In this document: positions 7,959 to 16,421 of the stretch, piece after piece
Numbering within the stretch: the stretch's first letter is position 1
Layout: the number at the start of each line of letters is the position of its first letter
From: Candidatus Melainabacteria bacterium
Lineage (GTDB): Bacteria; Cyanobacteriota; Vampirovibrionia; Gastranaerophilales; Gastranaerophilaceae
Assembly (NCBI GenBank): GCA_003258735.1
Contig: QHME01000005.1
Location: 72,127-136,126, forward strand
Reading direction: 5' to 3'
Length of the DNA stretch: 64,000 nucleotides
Notes under the pieces: generated by a model
What the model was told of the DNA's origin: nothing
The model's input: only the letters and a program-made list of their open reading frames with translations
Databases searched by the model: none
Program-made: the position numbers and the translations under genes

Positions 7959-8612
7959 ATTTCCAGAAGTCGGTCTTGCCATATATGCAGTTTGAAACGC
8001 CTGCATAGTAGGTTTTGGTAAATATGAAGGGCTTTCCGGATTATTTCTGATATTTGAAATATGAGTTTCTGGAGCTTTTTTATCCATTTTTGCAATACAT
8101 TTTTTCTGTTTGTTTGCAGCAATTTCATTACGAATGATTGGAGTAACAATATTGCAAGATAAAATTGAACCTAATGTCGTACCGATGACATCAACACCTT
8201 TGTAAAATTTATTATAAACGGTTGACATTTTAGAGTCTAAATGTCCATTCTTTACAACATCAAAACCGACAGTCCCAACTTTATCAGCTACAGAGCTATT
8301 TTTTAAAAATGTACGAATTGTTTCAGGAAGAAGTTTACCTGTTGATACTAATTTATTTGCTACTGATTTAAAAGTTCTGCTTATTGCATAATAAGAAACG
8401 ATATTAACAGCAGCGTCCGCCAACTCTTGAGGAACCATATACATTTTTTGTTCCTTAGAAAGTTTATCGTTTATAACAATTGCAGTAACTTGAGCAGCAG
8501 AAGATAAAATCCAACCGATAACACCTGTATGTACAAGCATTTTTCCGATATCATCACTGTATTTGCTTGCAATTGCATCACACATTTTTTGAATCCAAAC
8601 AGGTTTAACCAT
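7947..8612 (-). CDS. hypothetical membrane-associated protein, 221 aa
   Basis: Not a named family. It has several moderately hydrophobic helices (about 25-45 VHTGVIGWILSSAAQVTAIV; about 70-90 around AAVNIVSYYAIS; about 140-165 VIGTTLGSILSCNIVTPII), so it is probably membrane-associated. Strong AAGGAGG RBS. It overlaps the upstream gene (8605-9180) by 8 bases and the two share layout: helical, with hydrophobic segments followed by conserved charged turns. They look like a distantly duplicated pair acting together. Role unknown. Confidence 0.75.
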   Translation of the reverse strand: MVKPVWIQKMCDAIASKYSDDIGKMLVHTGVIGWILSSAAQVTAIVINDKLSKEQKMYMVPQELADAAVNIVSYYAISRTFKSVANKLVSTGKLLPETIRTFLKNSSVADKVGTVGFDVVKNGHLDSKMSTVYNKFYKGVDVIGTTLGSILSCNIVTPIIRNEIAANKQKKCIAKMDKKAPETHISNIRNNPESPSYLPKPTMQAFQTAYMARPTSGNLKI

Positions 8613-9180
8613 GTTTTACCTCCTTGGATTTTTGTGAATCTTGTTGTGCAACTTGCGCTTTATTATGAATTTTATCAACAAACCTATTCGTCAAAAATTT
8701 TGTTAATGGAGCATCAATCAAGAAGTTTGTAAACATCATAACAACAGTTGCTATGATTGTACCCATTGCATTTTTGTATTCGGCCAAGTTTTTACAAACT
8801 TTTTCACTTGGAGTCAATAAGGTGCGTAATGTTTTAAACTTCATGTCTGGACGAATTTCACGAGGAAGTTTTGTAAAAGCATTAACGGCATGAATACATC
8901 CTGAGCGGATAAGTACACCTGTAGCCGTACCTGCAATAATTTTTGCAACTGTTCTTGCTGCAGACACTTTTCTTGTATCTTCATCTACTTTTTTGTTACT
9001 CAAATCAATAAACGGTTGGCTCATTAATGCGGTAGCACCCAAAATGAACCTGTTTTCAGGGGATGAAATATTTTTACCAATCCATTTAATAGCTTTGTTA
9101 GCGCGTTCGCCTTTGACTGTCATCTGCGGTATGCGACTGACAAAAGTTGAAACTATTCTGCTTGGACTTATACTATTCAT
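8605..9180 (-). CDS. hypothetical membrane-associated protein, 191 aa
   Basis: First gene of a two-gene unit with the overlapping gene at 7947-8612. Hydrophobic stretches lie near residues 45-60 (FILGATALMSQPFIDL), 75-95 (VAKIIAGTATGVLIR) and 135-155 (GTIIATVVMMFTNFLI). The C-terminus is a Gln/Lys-rich tail. Start is uncertain: ATGs exist at 9192 and 9180; a TAGGA element touches the first and is 12 bases from the second. I choose 9180, which gives an M-N-x-I start like other genes here. Family and function unknown; the conserved-looking SSPENRFILGATALMSQPF segment would be a useful search seed. Confidence 0.7.
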   Translation of the reverse strand: MNSISPSRIVSTFVSRIPQMTVKGERANKAIKWIGKNISSPENRFILGATALMSQPFIDLSNKKVDEDTRKVSAARTVAKIIAGTATGVLIRSGCIHAVNAFTKLPREIRPDMKFKTLRTLLTPSEKVCKNLAEYKNAMGTIIATVVMMFTNFLIDAPLTKFLTNRFVDKIHNKAQVAQQDSQKSKEVKHG

Positions 9181-9333
9181 ATTTACAATCATTCCTACCC
9201 AAATCAATAAAGATAATCAAGGTCATTAATTGCCTTATTTTGCGGTCACATTCACAAAAATTTACACAAAAATGAGGTACAAAATGAATTATACCTCAAA
9301 ATTATTATTTTGAAAAAATATTTTACAAATTCT

Positions 9334-10569
9334 TTATAAAATAGCACCCTTAGGTACAACAGTAACTCCACCGTCAGATATATGAAAACCACGTTTTAGG
9401 TCTTCTTCTCTATCTATACCTATTTTTGTATGTGGTGGAATTATTACATTTTTATCAATAATAGCTTTTCTTATTTGCGAATATCTTCCGACCTCTACAT
9501 TTTCCATCAATATACTGTCTGTAACACTTGAATAACTGTTTATTCTAACTTTTGGAGACAATACACAATGAGAAAGTCCGCCTCCTGAAATAATACAACC
9601 TTCTGATACCATTGAATTGGTAGCCATGCCGACTCTATCCCCCTCTTCCCAAACAAATTTTGCAGGTGGATAGTTATAGTTAAATGTCCTTAACGGCCAT
9701 TCTTTTGAATACAAATTCAATTCAGGAGTATAGTCAAGCAAATCCATATTTGCTTGCCAATAAGCATCTATACTTCCGACATCCCTCCAGTATCCGCGTT
9801 CACTATCGGTCATTCCAGGGAAAGAATTGCTCGCAAAGTTATAAACATAAATATTTTTACCTTCGTTTAGCATCATTGGAATAACGTTTTTCCCAAAGTC
9901 ATGATTTGACTCTTGGATTTTGTTATCTTTTTCCAATGCGCTTAACAACTCATCTTTTCCAAAAATATAATTGCCCATAGAAGCTAAGCACATGCCAGGA
10001 TTCCCCGGAATTGGACGAGGTGGAGTTTGAGGTTTTTCTACAAAATTAACAAGTTTCCAATTTTCATCAACTTCCATAATCCCAAATTCATGAGCCTCTT
10101 CTATTGGAATTGGAATTGCTGAAATTGTTAAATCAGCATTTTTCTCCTTGTGAAAATCCAACATTTGAGAAACTTGCATTTTATAAATATGGTCACCACC
10201 GAAAATGCAAACATATCTAGGATCTTCATCTGTTATATGAAAAATATTTTGATAAATAGCATCGGCAGTTCCACGATACCAATCATTTCCGACTCTCATT
10301 TGTGCCGGACAAAGATCAACATACTGATTTAAGAACGGAGACAATACCCAACCACGAGTGATGTGTTTGTTTAATGAATCTGATTTGTATTGAGTCAAAA
10401 CTTTGATTTTGTAAAACCCTGAATTAATAAAATTGTTAATTACAAAATCAATAATTCTGTATCTTCCGCCAAACGGAACAGCAGGTTTTGCTCTATCCTT
10501 TGTCAATGGATAAAGTCTTTTGCCTTCTCCCCCTGCCAAAATCATAACTAATGCATCATCAATTGACAT
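9334..10569 (-). CDS. glgC: glucose-1-phosphate adenylyltransferase
   Basis: Makes ADP-glucose from glucose-1-phosphate and ATP, the committed step of bacterial glycogen synthesis. Full length at 411 aa. The N-terminal nucleotidyltransferase domain shows LAGGEGKRLYPLTKDRAKPA and the catalytic Asp in FGGDHIYKM. The middle holds the sugar-binding GIMEVDENWKLVNFVEKP. The C-terminal third is a left-handed beta-helix of hexapeptide character (SMVSEGCIISGG, ILMENVEVGRYSQI). Start supported by AGAGG. It stands alone without glgA or glgB in the window, but malQ is 4 kb away. Confidence 0.96.
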   Translation of the reverse strand: MSIDDALVMILAGGEGKRLYPLTKDRAKPAVPFGGRYRIIDFVINNFINSGFYKIKVLTQYKSDSLNKHITRGWVLSPFLNQYVDLCPAQMRVGNDWYRGTADAIYQNIFHITDEDPRYVCIFGGDHIYKMQVSQMLDFHKEKNADLTISAIPIPIEEAHEFGIMEVDENWKLVNFVEKPQTPPRPIPGNPGMCLASMGNYIFGKDELLSALEKDNKIQESNHDFGKNVIPMMLNEGKNIYVYNFASNSFPGMTDSERGYWRDVGSIDAYWQANMDLLDYTPELNLYSKEWPLRTFNYNYPPAKFVWEEGDRVGMATNSMVSEGCIISGGGLSHCVLSPKVRINSYSSVTDSILMENVEVGRYSQIRKAIIDKNVIIPPHTKIGIDREEDLKRGFHISDGGVTVVPKGAIL

Positions 10570-10671
10570 ATAAAAACCTCTTCTACTGTATATATAAACA
10601 TTATATAACTAAAATTAATGAAAATCATTAATTCTAAATAACTAAATTTTCATCAATCTAAAGATGATATC

Positions 10672-12009
10672 TTATTTTAATATTTGTTTCAATTCGTTGA
10701 TAACCACATCCAACGCACCTTGTTGGTCTTGGAATACAGTTTCGCAATCCTTGCATGCCTGCTCATAAAACTCACTATCAGACAACAAAATTTCAACATA
10801 ATCTGAAAACTCTTTCGGATTTTTTACAATTTTCCCAGCCTTTGAACGAGACAACAACCAATAAATATCACGGAAATTATGAATAGATGGCCCAGTGATT
10901 GTAGGTTTTGAATAAACTGTAGCCTCTAGCGGATTATGTCCACCTGTTTTGTTAAAACTTCCACCGATAAAAGCGAAAGAACAAATTGAATACATTTTAG
11001 ATAACTCACCCATCGTATCAAGTATGATAACATCTTTTGTTTTAAATGTATCTTCTTTTGAACGGAAACCGTAATTAAGACCTAAAGACTCTATTATCGG
11101 CAAAATCTGCGGTAATCTTGTTAAATGTCTTGGAACTAAAAGTAATTTTATATCAGAATATTTTTTTAATTTTTCACTAAACATTTCAAGAACAATTTCA
11201 TCTTCTCCTTTGTGTGTACTACCCGCAATAATTACACGAAAACCCTCTTGTCCGATATCTATTTTTTCATCTGATTTTTTTACATCAAATTTCAAATTTT
11301 TCATAACAAAAGTTCTATCTTCTGGAGCTCCGATTGAAACCAATTTATTTCTGTCGATATCACTTTGAGTAAGAATTTTGGTATATTTTGACAATACAGT
11401 TTTGAAAAAGAATTTAAAAAATTTATAAACAGAGTATGTAGAATCAGACATTCTGCCATTGATTGTATAGAGAGAAATTTTTCTCGCTTTACAAAAGAAG
11501 GAAAATACTGGCCACAATTCTGTTTCTGCAATCAAAACAACTGTAGGCTTAATTTTTCTCAAAAATGTATCTACACAAAAAGGAATATCAAAAGGGAAAT
11601 ATGTTACAAAATCTGCAACTTGGGCGTATTTTTTCTTCGCAATTTCCTGTCCTGTTTTTGTTCCAGTAGTAACTACTATTTTATATTCAGGAAAAGTCTC
11701 TTTTGTTTTTTTTATCAAGTTCTCTAATGCAATAATCTCACCAACAGATACTCCGTGGTACATTATAACTTTGTCTCCTAATTTTGGAGATTCAAAAAAT
11801 CCTAATTTTTCTCTCCAACCATATAAAAATTTGCCATTAAAAACTCTAACGATATAATAAAACGGCATCAAAATTATAAATAATAAAGTTGAAATCAATC
11901 CATACAAAAATAATTCGCTAAACATTGATATAATAATCAATAATAATAAAACTAAAATAATAGAATAAGTAATCATAATACCGAAATTATACAACAAAGT
12001 TGACAACAT
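10672..12009 (-). CDS. waaA: 3-deoxy-D-manno-octulosonic acid (Kdo) transferase
   Basis: GT30 glycosyltransferase that adds Kdo to lipid A on the inner face of the cytoplasmic membrane, so its presence implies an LPS outer membrane. 445 aa from the chosen start. The catalytic Glu lies in HGVSVGEI (Glu91), later than in the usual family because of an extra hydrophobic N-terminus of about 30 residues (SIILVLLLLIIISMF). The C-terminal donor domain shows IAGSTHKGEDE and the Glu of GGHNPLEA. The frame is open to a GTG at 12024; I prefer the ATG at 12009 because TATTAT ends six bases before it. No Shine-Dalgarno. Divergent from folK, with interleaved promoters. Confidence 0.92.
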   Translation of the reverse strand: MLSTLLYNFGIMITYSIILVLLLLIIISMFSELFLYGLISTLLFIILMPFYYIVRVFNGKFLYGWREKLGFFESPKLGDKVIMYHGVSVGEIIALENLIKKTKETFPEYKIVVTTGTKTGQEIAKKKYAQVADFVTYFPFDIPFCVDTFLRKIKPTVVLIAETELWPVFSFFCKARKISLYTINGRMSDSTYSVYKFFKFFFKTVLSKYTKILTQSDIDRNKLVSIGAPEDRTFVMKNLKFDVKKSDEKIDIGQEGFRVIIAGSTHKGEDEIVLEMFSEKLKKYSDIKLLLVPRHLTRLPQILPIIESLGLNYGFRSKEDTFKTKDVIILDTMGELSKMYSICSFAFIGGSFNKTGGHNPLEATVYSKPTITGPSIHNFRDIYWLLSRSKAGKIVKNPKEFSDYVEILLSDSEFYEQACKDCETVFQDQQGALDVVINELKQILK

Positions 12010-12045
12010 GTTGACATAATACACAAAAATTTATAAAATCATTGT
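12010..12045. promoter_or_regulatory. overlapping divergent leaderless promoters of folK and waaA
   Basis: Plus strand: TTGACA (12011-12016), 17-base spacer, TAAAAT (12034-12039), six bases, folK ATG at 12046. Minus strand: TATTAT (12021-12016), six bases, waaA ATG at 12009. The folK -35 box and the waaA -10 box share base 12016, so the two polymerases cannot bind at once. Confidence 0.65.
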
Positions 12046-12552
12046 ATGGCAATCGTATATTTAAGTTTAGGTTCAAATAAAGGAGATAGAATTGGCTACG
12101 TACAACAGGCAGCGAGTCTGCTCGGTGCTGACGAAGGAATTTCTATTGTCAGAACATCCGCATTTTATGAATCAGAACCTTGGAATATGAACACAAAAAA
12201 TTGGTTTGTTAATGCTGTTGTTGAGGCTAAAACTAAATATTCTCCGCAAGAACTTTTGGAAGTTTGCCAAAGAATTGAAAAACAGTTAGGTCGAACCTCC
12301 GAAGAAAAAAATCAGTACCAAGATAGAACAATAGATATTGATATACTTTTTTATAATAAAGATATAATAAACGAAGAAAATTTAATTATTCCGCACAAAT
12401 ATGTACATCTTAGAGCATTTACGCTCGTTCCAATGATGGAATTAAATTCGGACTTTGTCCATCCGGTTTTACATAAAAATATTGTTGAAATGCACAATGA
12501 TTTAGAAAATCCTGAAATGGTGTTTTTATATGGCACAAGAGTTGATTTCTAA
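12046..12552 (+). CDS. folK: 2-amino-4-hydroxy-6-hydroxymethyldihydropteridine pyrophosphokinase
   Basis: HPPK transfers pyrophosphate from ATP to the pterin in folate synthesis. 168 aa, the normal size. Signature features are SLGSNKGDR at the N-terminus, the central ESEPWNM, and the metal-binding and active-site DRTIDIDILFYN. No RBS: a TTGACA-N17-TAAAAT promoter ends six bases before the ATG, so the message is probably leaderless. The 3' end overlaps the following flavoprotein gene by 23 bases. pabA and pabBC near 62 kb belong to the same pathway. Confidence 0.96.
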   Translation: MAIVYLSLGSNKGDRIGYVQQAASLLGADEGISIVRTSAFYESEPWNMNTKNWFVNAVVEAKTKYSPQELLEVCQRIEKQLGRTSEEKNQYQDRTIDIDILFYNKDIINEENLIIPHKYVHLRAFTLVPMMELNSDFVHPVLHKNIVEMHNDLENPEMVFLYGTRVDF

Positions 12553-13714
12553 CAAAACAATTGCAATTGTCGGAGCAGGACCTGCAGGATGCTTTTGTGC
12601 AAAATTATTACTTGATTATGGGTGTGAAGTCACTTTATTTGATAAAGGGTCTCCGCTTAGAACGATTTTACCTACGGGTGGTGGCAGATGCAACCTTGCA
12701 CATTCTGAATTTGATTTTAAAGAACTTGCCAAAAATTATCCGCGCGGAGAAAAATTTTTATACTCTGTTTTTTCAAAATTTTCAACAGAAAATACGTTAA
12801 ACTTCTTCGATTCAATTGGAATAAAAACTTATACACAAGAAGATAACAGGATTTTCCCAACATCAAATTCTTCAAAAGAAGTTCAAGAAAAAATACTATC
12901 TTCTATCAAAGATGCAAATATTATAAAAGAGGATGTTCAACAGATTTCAAAACTTGATAATTGTTACAAAATAAAGACGAACAAGAGCTCTTATGCCTTT
13001 GATATTGTTGTAGTCTCTATCGGGGGACATTCCAAACTGGATATTTTATCTCCGCTAGATTTAAGAATTGAACCGCAAACACAGGCTCTTGTAGCGCTTA
13101 AAACTCAAGAGAATTTCGCGGATATTTCAGGAGTTTCAATAAAAAATGTCAAGGTTTTAGGCAAGGATTTTAAACAGTTAAAAAAAGATGATATTATCTT
13201 TACCCACAAAGGAATTTCAGGACCTTTAATATATAAAATTTCTTCAATATATGCAAGAAAAGAAATGCCATATAAATTGACTTTACAACTAATTGAGCCA
13301 TTTAACCTGCAAGAAGAACTAGACAAAAATCCACATAAAGAGATCAAAAATTTAGTAGGTAATTTTGTTCCAAAATCTTTTGCCAATTGTGTATTAAAGT
13401 CACTCGAAATTCCACTTGAAACATCTTGTTGTAAAATAAACGGAAAAATTCGTGACAAAATTTTGAATAAACTTACTAATTTTGAAATAAACATAGTCGG
13501 GAAAGTTCCTGATAGTGAAGTTGTCACATGCGGAGGAATTTCACTAAAAGAAATCGACTCAAAAACGATGGGAGCTAAACGCTATCCAAATCTTTATTTC
13601 TGTGGAGAAGTTTTGGATGTTGATGGTTTTTGTGGAGGTTTTAATTTGCAAAATTGCTGGTCTACTGCCTACATCGCAGCACAAGGGGTAAGGCAATGTT
13701 ACCGTTCAGCATGA
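12530..13714 (+). CDS. NAD(P)/FAD-dependent oxidoreductase, HI0933/YhiN (BaiN-like) family
   Basis: 394 aa. The N-terminal FAD-binding Rossmann motif is IAIVGAGPAGCFCA, followed by the family-typical TGGGRCNLAHSEF near residue 44. The C-terminus carries TCGGISLKEID and YFCGEVLDVDGFCGGFNLQN, which bind the flavin in this family. Members are soluble flavoproteins, most of unknown substrate; BaiN was proposed to act on bile-acid intermediates, which should not be assumed here. The chosen ATG overlaps folK by 23 bases and lacks a strong RBS, so it depends on translational coupling. Confidence 0.88.
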   Translation: MAQELISNKTIAIVGAGPAGCFCAKLLLDYGCEVTLFDKGSPLRTILPTGGGRCNLAHSEFDFKELAKNYPRGEKFLYSVFSKFSTENTLNFFDSIGIKTYTQEDNRIFPTSNSSKEVQEKILSSIKDANIIKEDVQQISKLDNCYKIKTNKSSYAFDIVVVSIGGHSKLDILSPLDLRIEPQTQALVALKTQENFADISGVSIKNVKVLGKDFKQLKKDDIIFTHKGISGPLIYKISSIYARKEMPYKLTLQLIEPFNLQEELDKNPHKEIKNLVGNFVPKSFANCVLKSLEIPLETSCCKINGKIRDKILNKLTNFEINIVGKVPDSEVVTCGGISLKEIDSKTMGAKRYPNLYFCGEVLDVDGFCGGFNLQNCWSTAYIAAQGVRQCYRSA

Positions 13715-13724
13715 CTAAAATAAC

Positions 13725-13751
13725 TGTCATTCCGAACTTGTTTCGGAATTC
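13725..13751 (+). repeat. intergenic palindromic repeat (TGTCATTCCGAA type)
   Basis: Contains TGTCATTCCGAA followed by the opposing TTCGGAATTC half. Related copies are at 16249-16276, 29801-29827 and, in reverse, 60591-60615. Located just after the flavoprotein stop. Confidence 0.65.
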
Positions 13752-13829
13752 TTTCAAATTAATAATTTTGCAAATATAACCATTGATAAATCTGATACCT
13801 TGTAGTTCTAAATGGCTTGTAAAATTTCA

Positions 13830-13853
13830 GGTGGGCTAGTGAGCCCACCCTAC
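13830..13853 (+). repeat. intergenic palindromic repeat (GTGGGCT/AGCCCAC type)
   Basis: Stem GGTGGGCT / AGCCCACC around AGTG, ending in CTAC. Identical 24-base copies at 22354-22377 and 29752-29775. Confidence 0.8.
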
Positions 13854-13928
13854 TTAAACAAAATGTTTTGTTACTCTGCTTATGGTTTTATTATACGTTA
13901 GTGTCTGGCACGACTGTGTACAATCTTC

Positions 13929-14138
13929 TTACTTTCCTTTTGTAATCCAAGTTTTAAAATAACATTCTCCTTGAGGACACCAGCGGTCTTTGTTAATATA
14001 ATCGTCCCATAGTAAAACAGCATTGATATCGCTTGGGTAATTATCCCTCGGGGCTAAACTATTACCAAACTTTAAAACAAACCTGTCTCGTCCAAGCTGA
14101 TTTGGTTTTCTATTTCTACTTCCCTCTACAGCTTGTAA
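13929..14138 (-). pseudogene. decayed prepilin-like protein, C-terminal remnant
   Basis: About 70 open codons on the minus strand without a start, preceded by an in-frame stop. The translation includes KPNQLGRDRFVLKFGN and ends RWCPQGECYFKTWITKGK. A Pro-Asn-x-x-Gly-x-Asp-x-Phe block followed by a Cys-Cys loop and a final Trp-Ile segment is how many type IV prepilin-like (GFTLAE) proteins of this lineage end. The hydrophobic N-terminus and most of the protein are gone. The intact homologue type in this window is at 39213. Only partial sequence supports the assignment. Confidence 0.5.
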
Positions 14139-14160
14139 TTATTTCCGCGCGTAATATAAT
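14133..14160 (+). promoter_or_regulatory. promoter of thrS with about 100-base leader
   Basis: TTGTAA (14133-14138), 16-base spacer, TATAAT (14155-14160). Transcription would start near 14167, leaving about 100 bases before the thrS ATG. The leader holds a GC-richer patch (GAGGGATCC, CCTCAGGGG) and an AGGG/CCCT pairing near the RBS, but no recognised riboswitch or T-box. Confidence 0.5.
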
Positions 14161-14266
14161 TTATATTGTACAAAAGTTAGAGGGATCCACCTCAGGGGTT
14201 TGCTTTATGTATAAGGGTTTTTATATATAAATTAAGCTCTCCCTAAAAAGGATAGAAAGAAGAAAA

Positions 14267-16075
14267 ATGGAAAAGAACAACGAAACATTGTCTATTCTAA
14301 GACACTCAACATCACACATTATGGCACAAGCCGTTCAAAGCCTGTTCCCTTCTGCAAAGTTAGCAATCGGACCTGCTACAGCTGACGGTTTTTACTATGA
14401 CTTTGATTTGACAGATGGTCATGCCTTCACTCAAGAAGATTTGGCTAAAATTGAAGAAAAAATGAAAGAAATCATCAAACAAAATCTTACATTTGAAAAA
14501 TACGTCATTCCTGATGTTGACAAACAAATTGAAGAATTTAAAAAAGAAGGCGAAATCTACAAAGCTGAGTTATTGGAAGAACACAGAAACGATAATCCGA
14601 CTTTATACATCACAAAAGATAAAGACGGAAACGCTTTGTTCAATGACCTTTGTGCTGGTCCTCACCTTCCTAACACATCATATATCAAAGCTAACGCTTT
14701 CAAATTGTTGAAGGTTGCAGGTGCATACTGGAGAGGTAACGAAAAGAACAAAATGTTACAAAGAATCTATGCTACTGCTTACTGGAACAAAGAAGATTTG
14801 CAAGCTTATTTAACATTCTTGGAAGAAGCAGAAAAACGTGACCACAGAAAACTTGGTACAAAACTTGATTTATTCTCAACAAGAGAAGAATTAGGTGGGG
14901 GACTTGTTTTGTGGCATCCAAACCTTGCTATCGTAAGAGAAGAAATCGAAAACTATTGGAGAACTGAACATAGAAAACGTGGTTACGTAATTGTAAACAC
15001 TCCACAAATCGCAAAATCTAAATTGTGGGAAATTTCAGGTCACGCTGACCACTACAGAGAAAATATGTTTTTCATCCAAAAAGATAATGATTCAGATGAT
15101 CAATTTATCTTGAAACCAATGAACTGCCCATTCCATATCTTGATTTATCAAGCAAACAGATACTCTTACCGTTCATTACCATTAAGAATGGCTGAGTTAG
15201 GTACTGTTTATCGTAAAGAAAAATCAGGAGCATTATCAGGCTTGACCCGTGTTCAAGGTTTCACTCAAGATGATGCTCACATTTTCTGTACTCCTGAACA
15301 GCTTGTTGATGAAATCAACAGAATCATTGATTTTGTAGCTGATACATTAGCTATTTTCAAAATGAAATTCGAAGTTGAATTATCTACAAGACCAGAAAGC
15401 TATATTGGAGAAATAGAAAACTGGGACAGAGCAGAAGCTGGTTTAAAAGAAGCTATGGACAAACGAGGAATGAAGTATGATATCAACGAAGGTGATGGCG
15501 CATTCTATGGTCCAAAAATCGACTTCAAAATCAAGGATGCAATTGGTAGAACATGGCAATGTGCTACAATTCAATTAGACTTCAACTTGCCTGAAAGATT
15601 TGATATCAAATATCAAGACAAAGACGGTCAATTGAAAACTCCATTGATGTTACATAGAGTAATCTTTGGTTCTATGGAAAGATTCCACGGTATCTTGATT
15701 GAACATTATGCAGGTGCATTCCCAACTTGGCTTGCTCCAACTCAAGTAAACATTGTTCCTATTTCAAACGAAAAACATATTGATTTTGCGGAAGAAGTTT
15801 ATAAGAAAATGCGTGATGCTGGCATCAGAGTAAATCTTGATGACCGTTCAGAAAGTATGAATTACAAAATCAGAGAATCTCTTCAAGACAAGAAAATTCC
15901 TTACGTTTGTGTAATCGGCGACAAGGAAATTGAAGCTAATTCTGTTGCAGTTCGTGCTAGAGGTATCGGTCAAGTAGGTACATTCAAAATTGATGAATTC
16001 ATTGATATTATCAAAGATGAAATCAAAAATAGAGAAAATGACTCTTTTGCAAAGGGATTACAAGCAAATAAATAA
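14267..16075 (+). CDS. thrS: Threonyl-tRNA synthetase (TGS-less form)
   Basis: Charges tRNA-Thr and edits mis-acylated serine. 602 aa. The protein starts directly with the N2 editing domain (LRHSTSHIMAQAVQ, with HxxxH), lacking the about 60-residue TGS/N1 domain of the E. coli enzyme. The catalytic core has motif 2 (YRKEKSGALSGLTRVQGFTQ) and zinc ligands in MNCPFHILIY, DDAHIFC and near LMLHRVIFGS. The C-terminal anticodon-binding domain begins at about 500 (VNIVPISNEKHI). GGATAGAAAGAAG precedes the ATG. Terminator follows at 16105. Confidence 0.97.
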   Translation: MEKNNETLSILRHSTSHIMAQAVQSLFPSAKLAIGPATADGFYYDFDLTDGHAFTQEDLAKIEEKMKEIIKQNLTFEKYVIPDVDKQIEEFKKEGEIYKAELLEEHRNDNPTLYITKDKDGNALFNDLCAGPHLPNTSYIKANAFKLLKVAGAYWRGNEKNKMLQRIYATAYWNKEDLQAYLTFLEEAEKRDHRKLGTKLDLFSTREELGGGLVLWHPNLAIVREEIENYWRTEHRKRGYVIVNTPQIAKSKLWEISGHADHYRENMFFIQKDNDSDDQFILKPMNCPFHILIYQANRYSYRSLPLRMAELGTVYRKEKSGALSGLTRVQGFTQDDAHIFCTPEQLVDEINRIIDFVADTLAIFKMKFEVELSTRPESYIGEIENWDRAEAGLKEAMDKRGMKYDINEGDGAFYGPKIDFKIKDAIGRTWQCATIQLDFNLPERFDIKYQDKDGQLKTPLMLHRVIFGSMERFHGILIEHYAGAFPTWLAPTQVNIVPISNEKHIDFAEEVYKKMRDAGIRVNLDDRSESMNYKIRESLQDKKIPYVCVIGDKEIEANSVAVRARGIGQVGTFKIDEFIDIIKDEIKNRENDSFAKGLQANK

Positions 16076-16104
16076 ATTTTGTTTGCTAAGAATATTGATA
16101 ATAG

Positions 16105-16140
16105 ACGGCGGAGAAACTAAGTTTCTCCGCCGTTGGTTTT
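16105..16140 (+). terminator. Rho-independent terminator of thrS
   Basis: 13-bp perfect stem ACGGCGGAGAAAC / GTTTCTCCGCCGT with a three-base loop, followed by TGGTTTT. Confidence 0.92.
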
Positions 16141-16145
16141 TAAGT

Positions 16146-16276
16146 GTCGGCATGGCAATGCCGACCTACATTAAAATAGTGCGTTCATACTTCACGCAAA
16201 TTTTCTAAGCTTTCAGAACGAGAATAATAAGAAGAAGAAATCCTATTATGTCATTCCGAACTCGTTTCGAAATCTC
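16146..16276. repeat. cluster of three intergenic repeat fragments
   Basis: The 346-base gap between thrS and the next gene holds three repeat units. At 16146-16170 a palindrome GTCGGCATGG / CAATGCCGAC is followed by CTACA; a relative lies reversed at 21510-21533. At 16180-16222 a degraded reverse copy of the 6594-6663 element contains AATTTTCTAAGCTTTCAGAA. At 16249-16276 is a TGTCATTCCGAA type copy. A short CCCAC/GTGGG hairpin at 16375-16387 may terminate the convergent gene. No coding signal seen. Confidence 0.65.
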
Positions 16277-16421
16277 AAATTGAACAAATTAGTCTTATTT
16301 TGAATTTGTAATATAAGAACCCCTGAAACCAGTTCAGAGTGACTATAATCTATATATTGGAAACAAGTTCTATCCCACCTTGTGGGTGAGATTAGTGATA
16401 GATTCTAAATCACAAATTCTC

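Noticed and set aside
13105..13527. 140-codon minus-strand open frame in the flavoprotein gene
   Set aside because: Opposite-strand frame of a well-supported oxidoreductase; composition reflects the complement.
14160..14266. Possible T-box or other riboswitch in the thrS leader
   Set aside because: No T-box consensus (AGGGTGGNACCGCG-like), specifier loop or terminator/antiterminator pair was found; the GC patches are too short to support a call.
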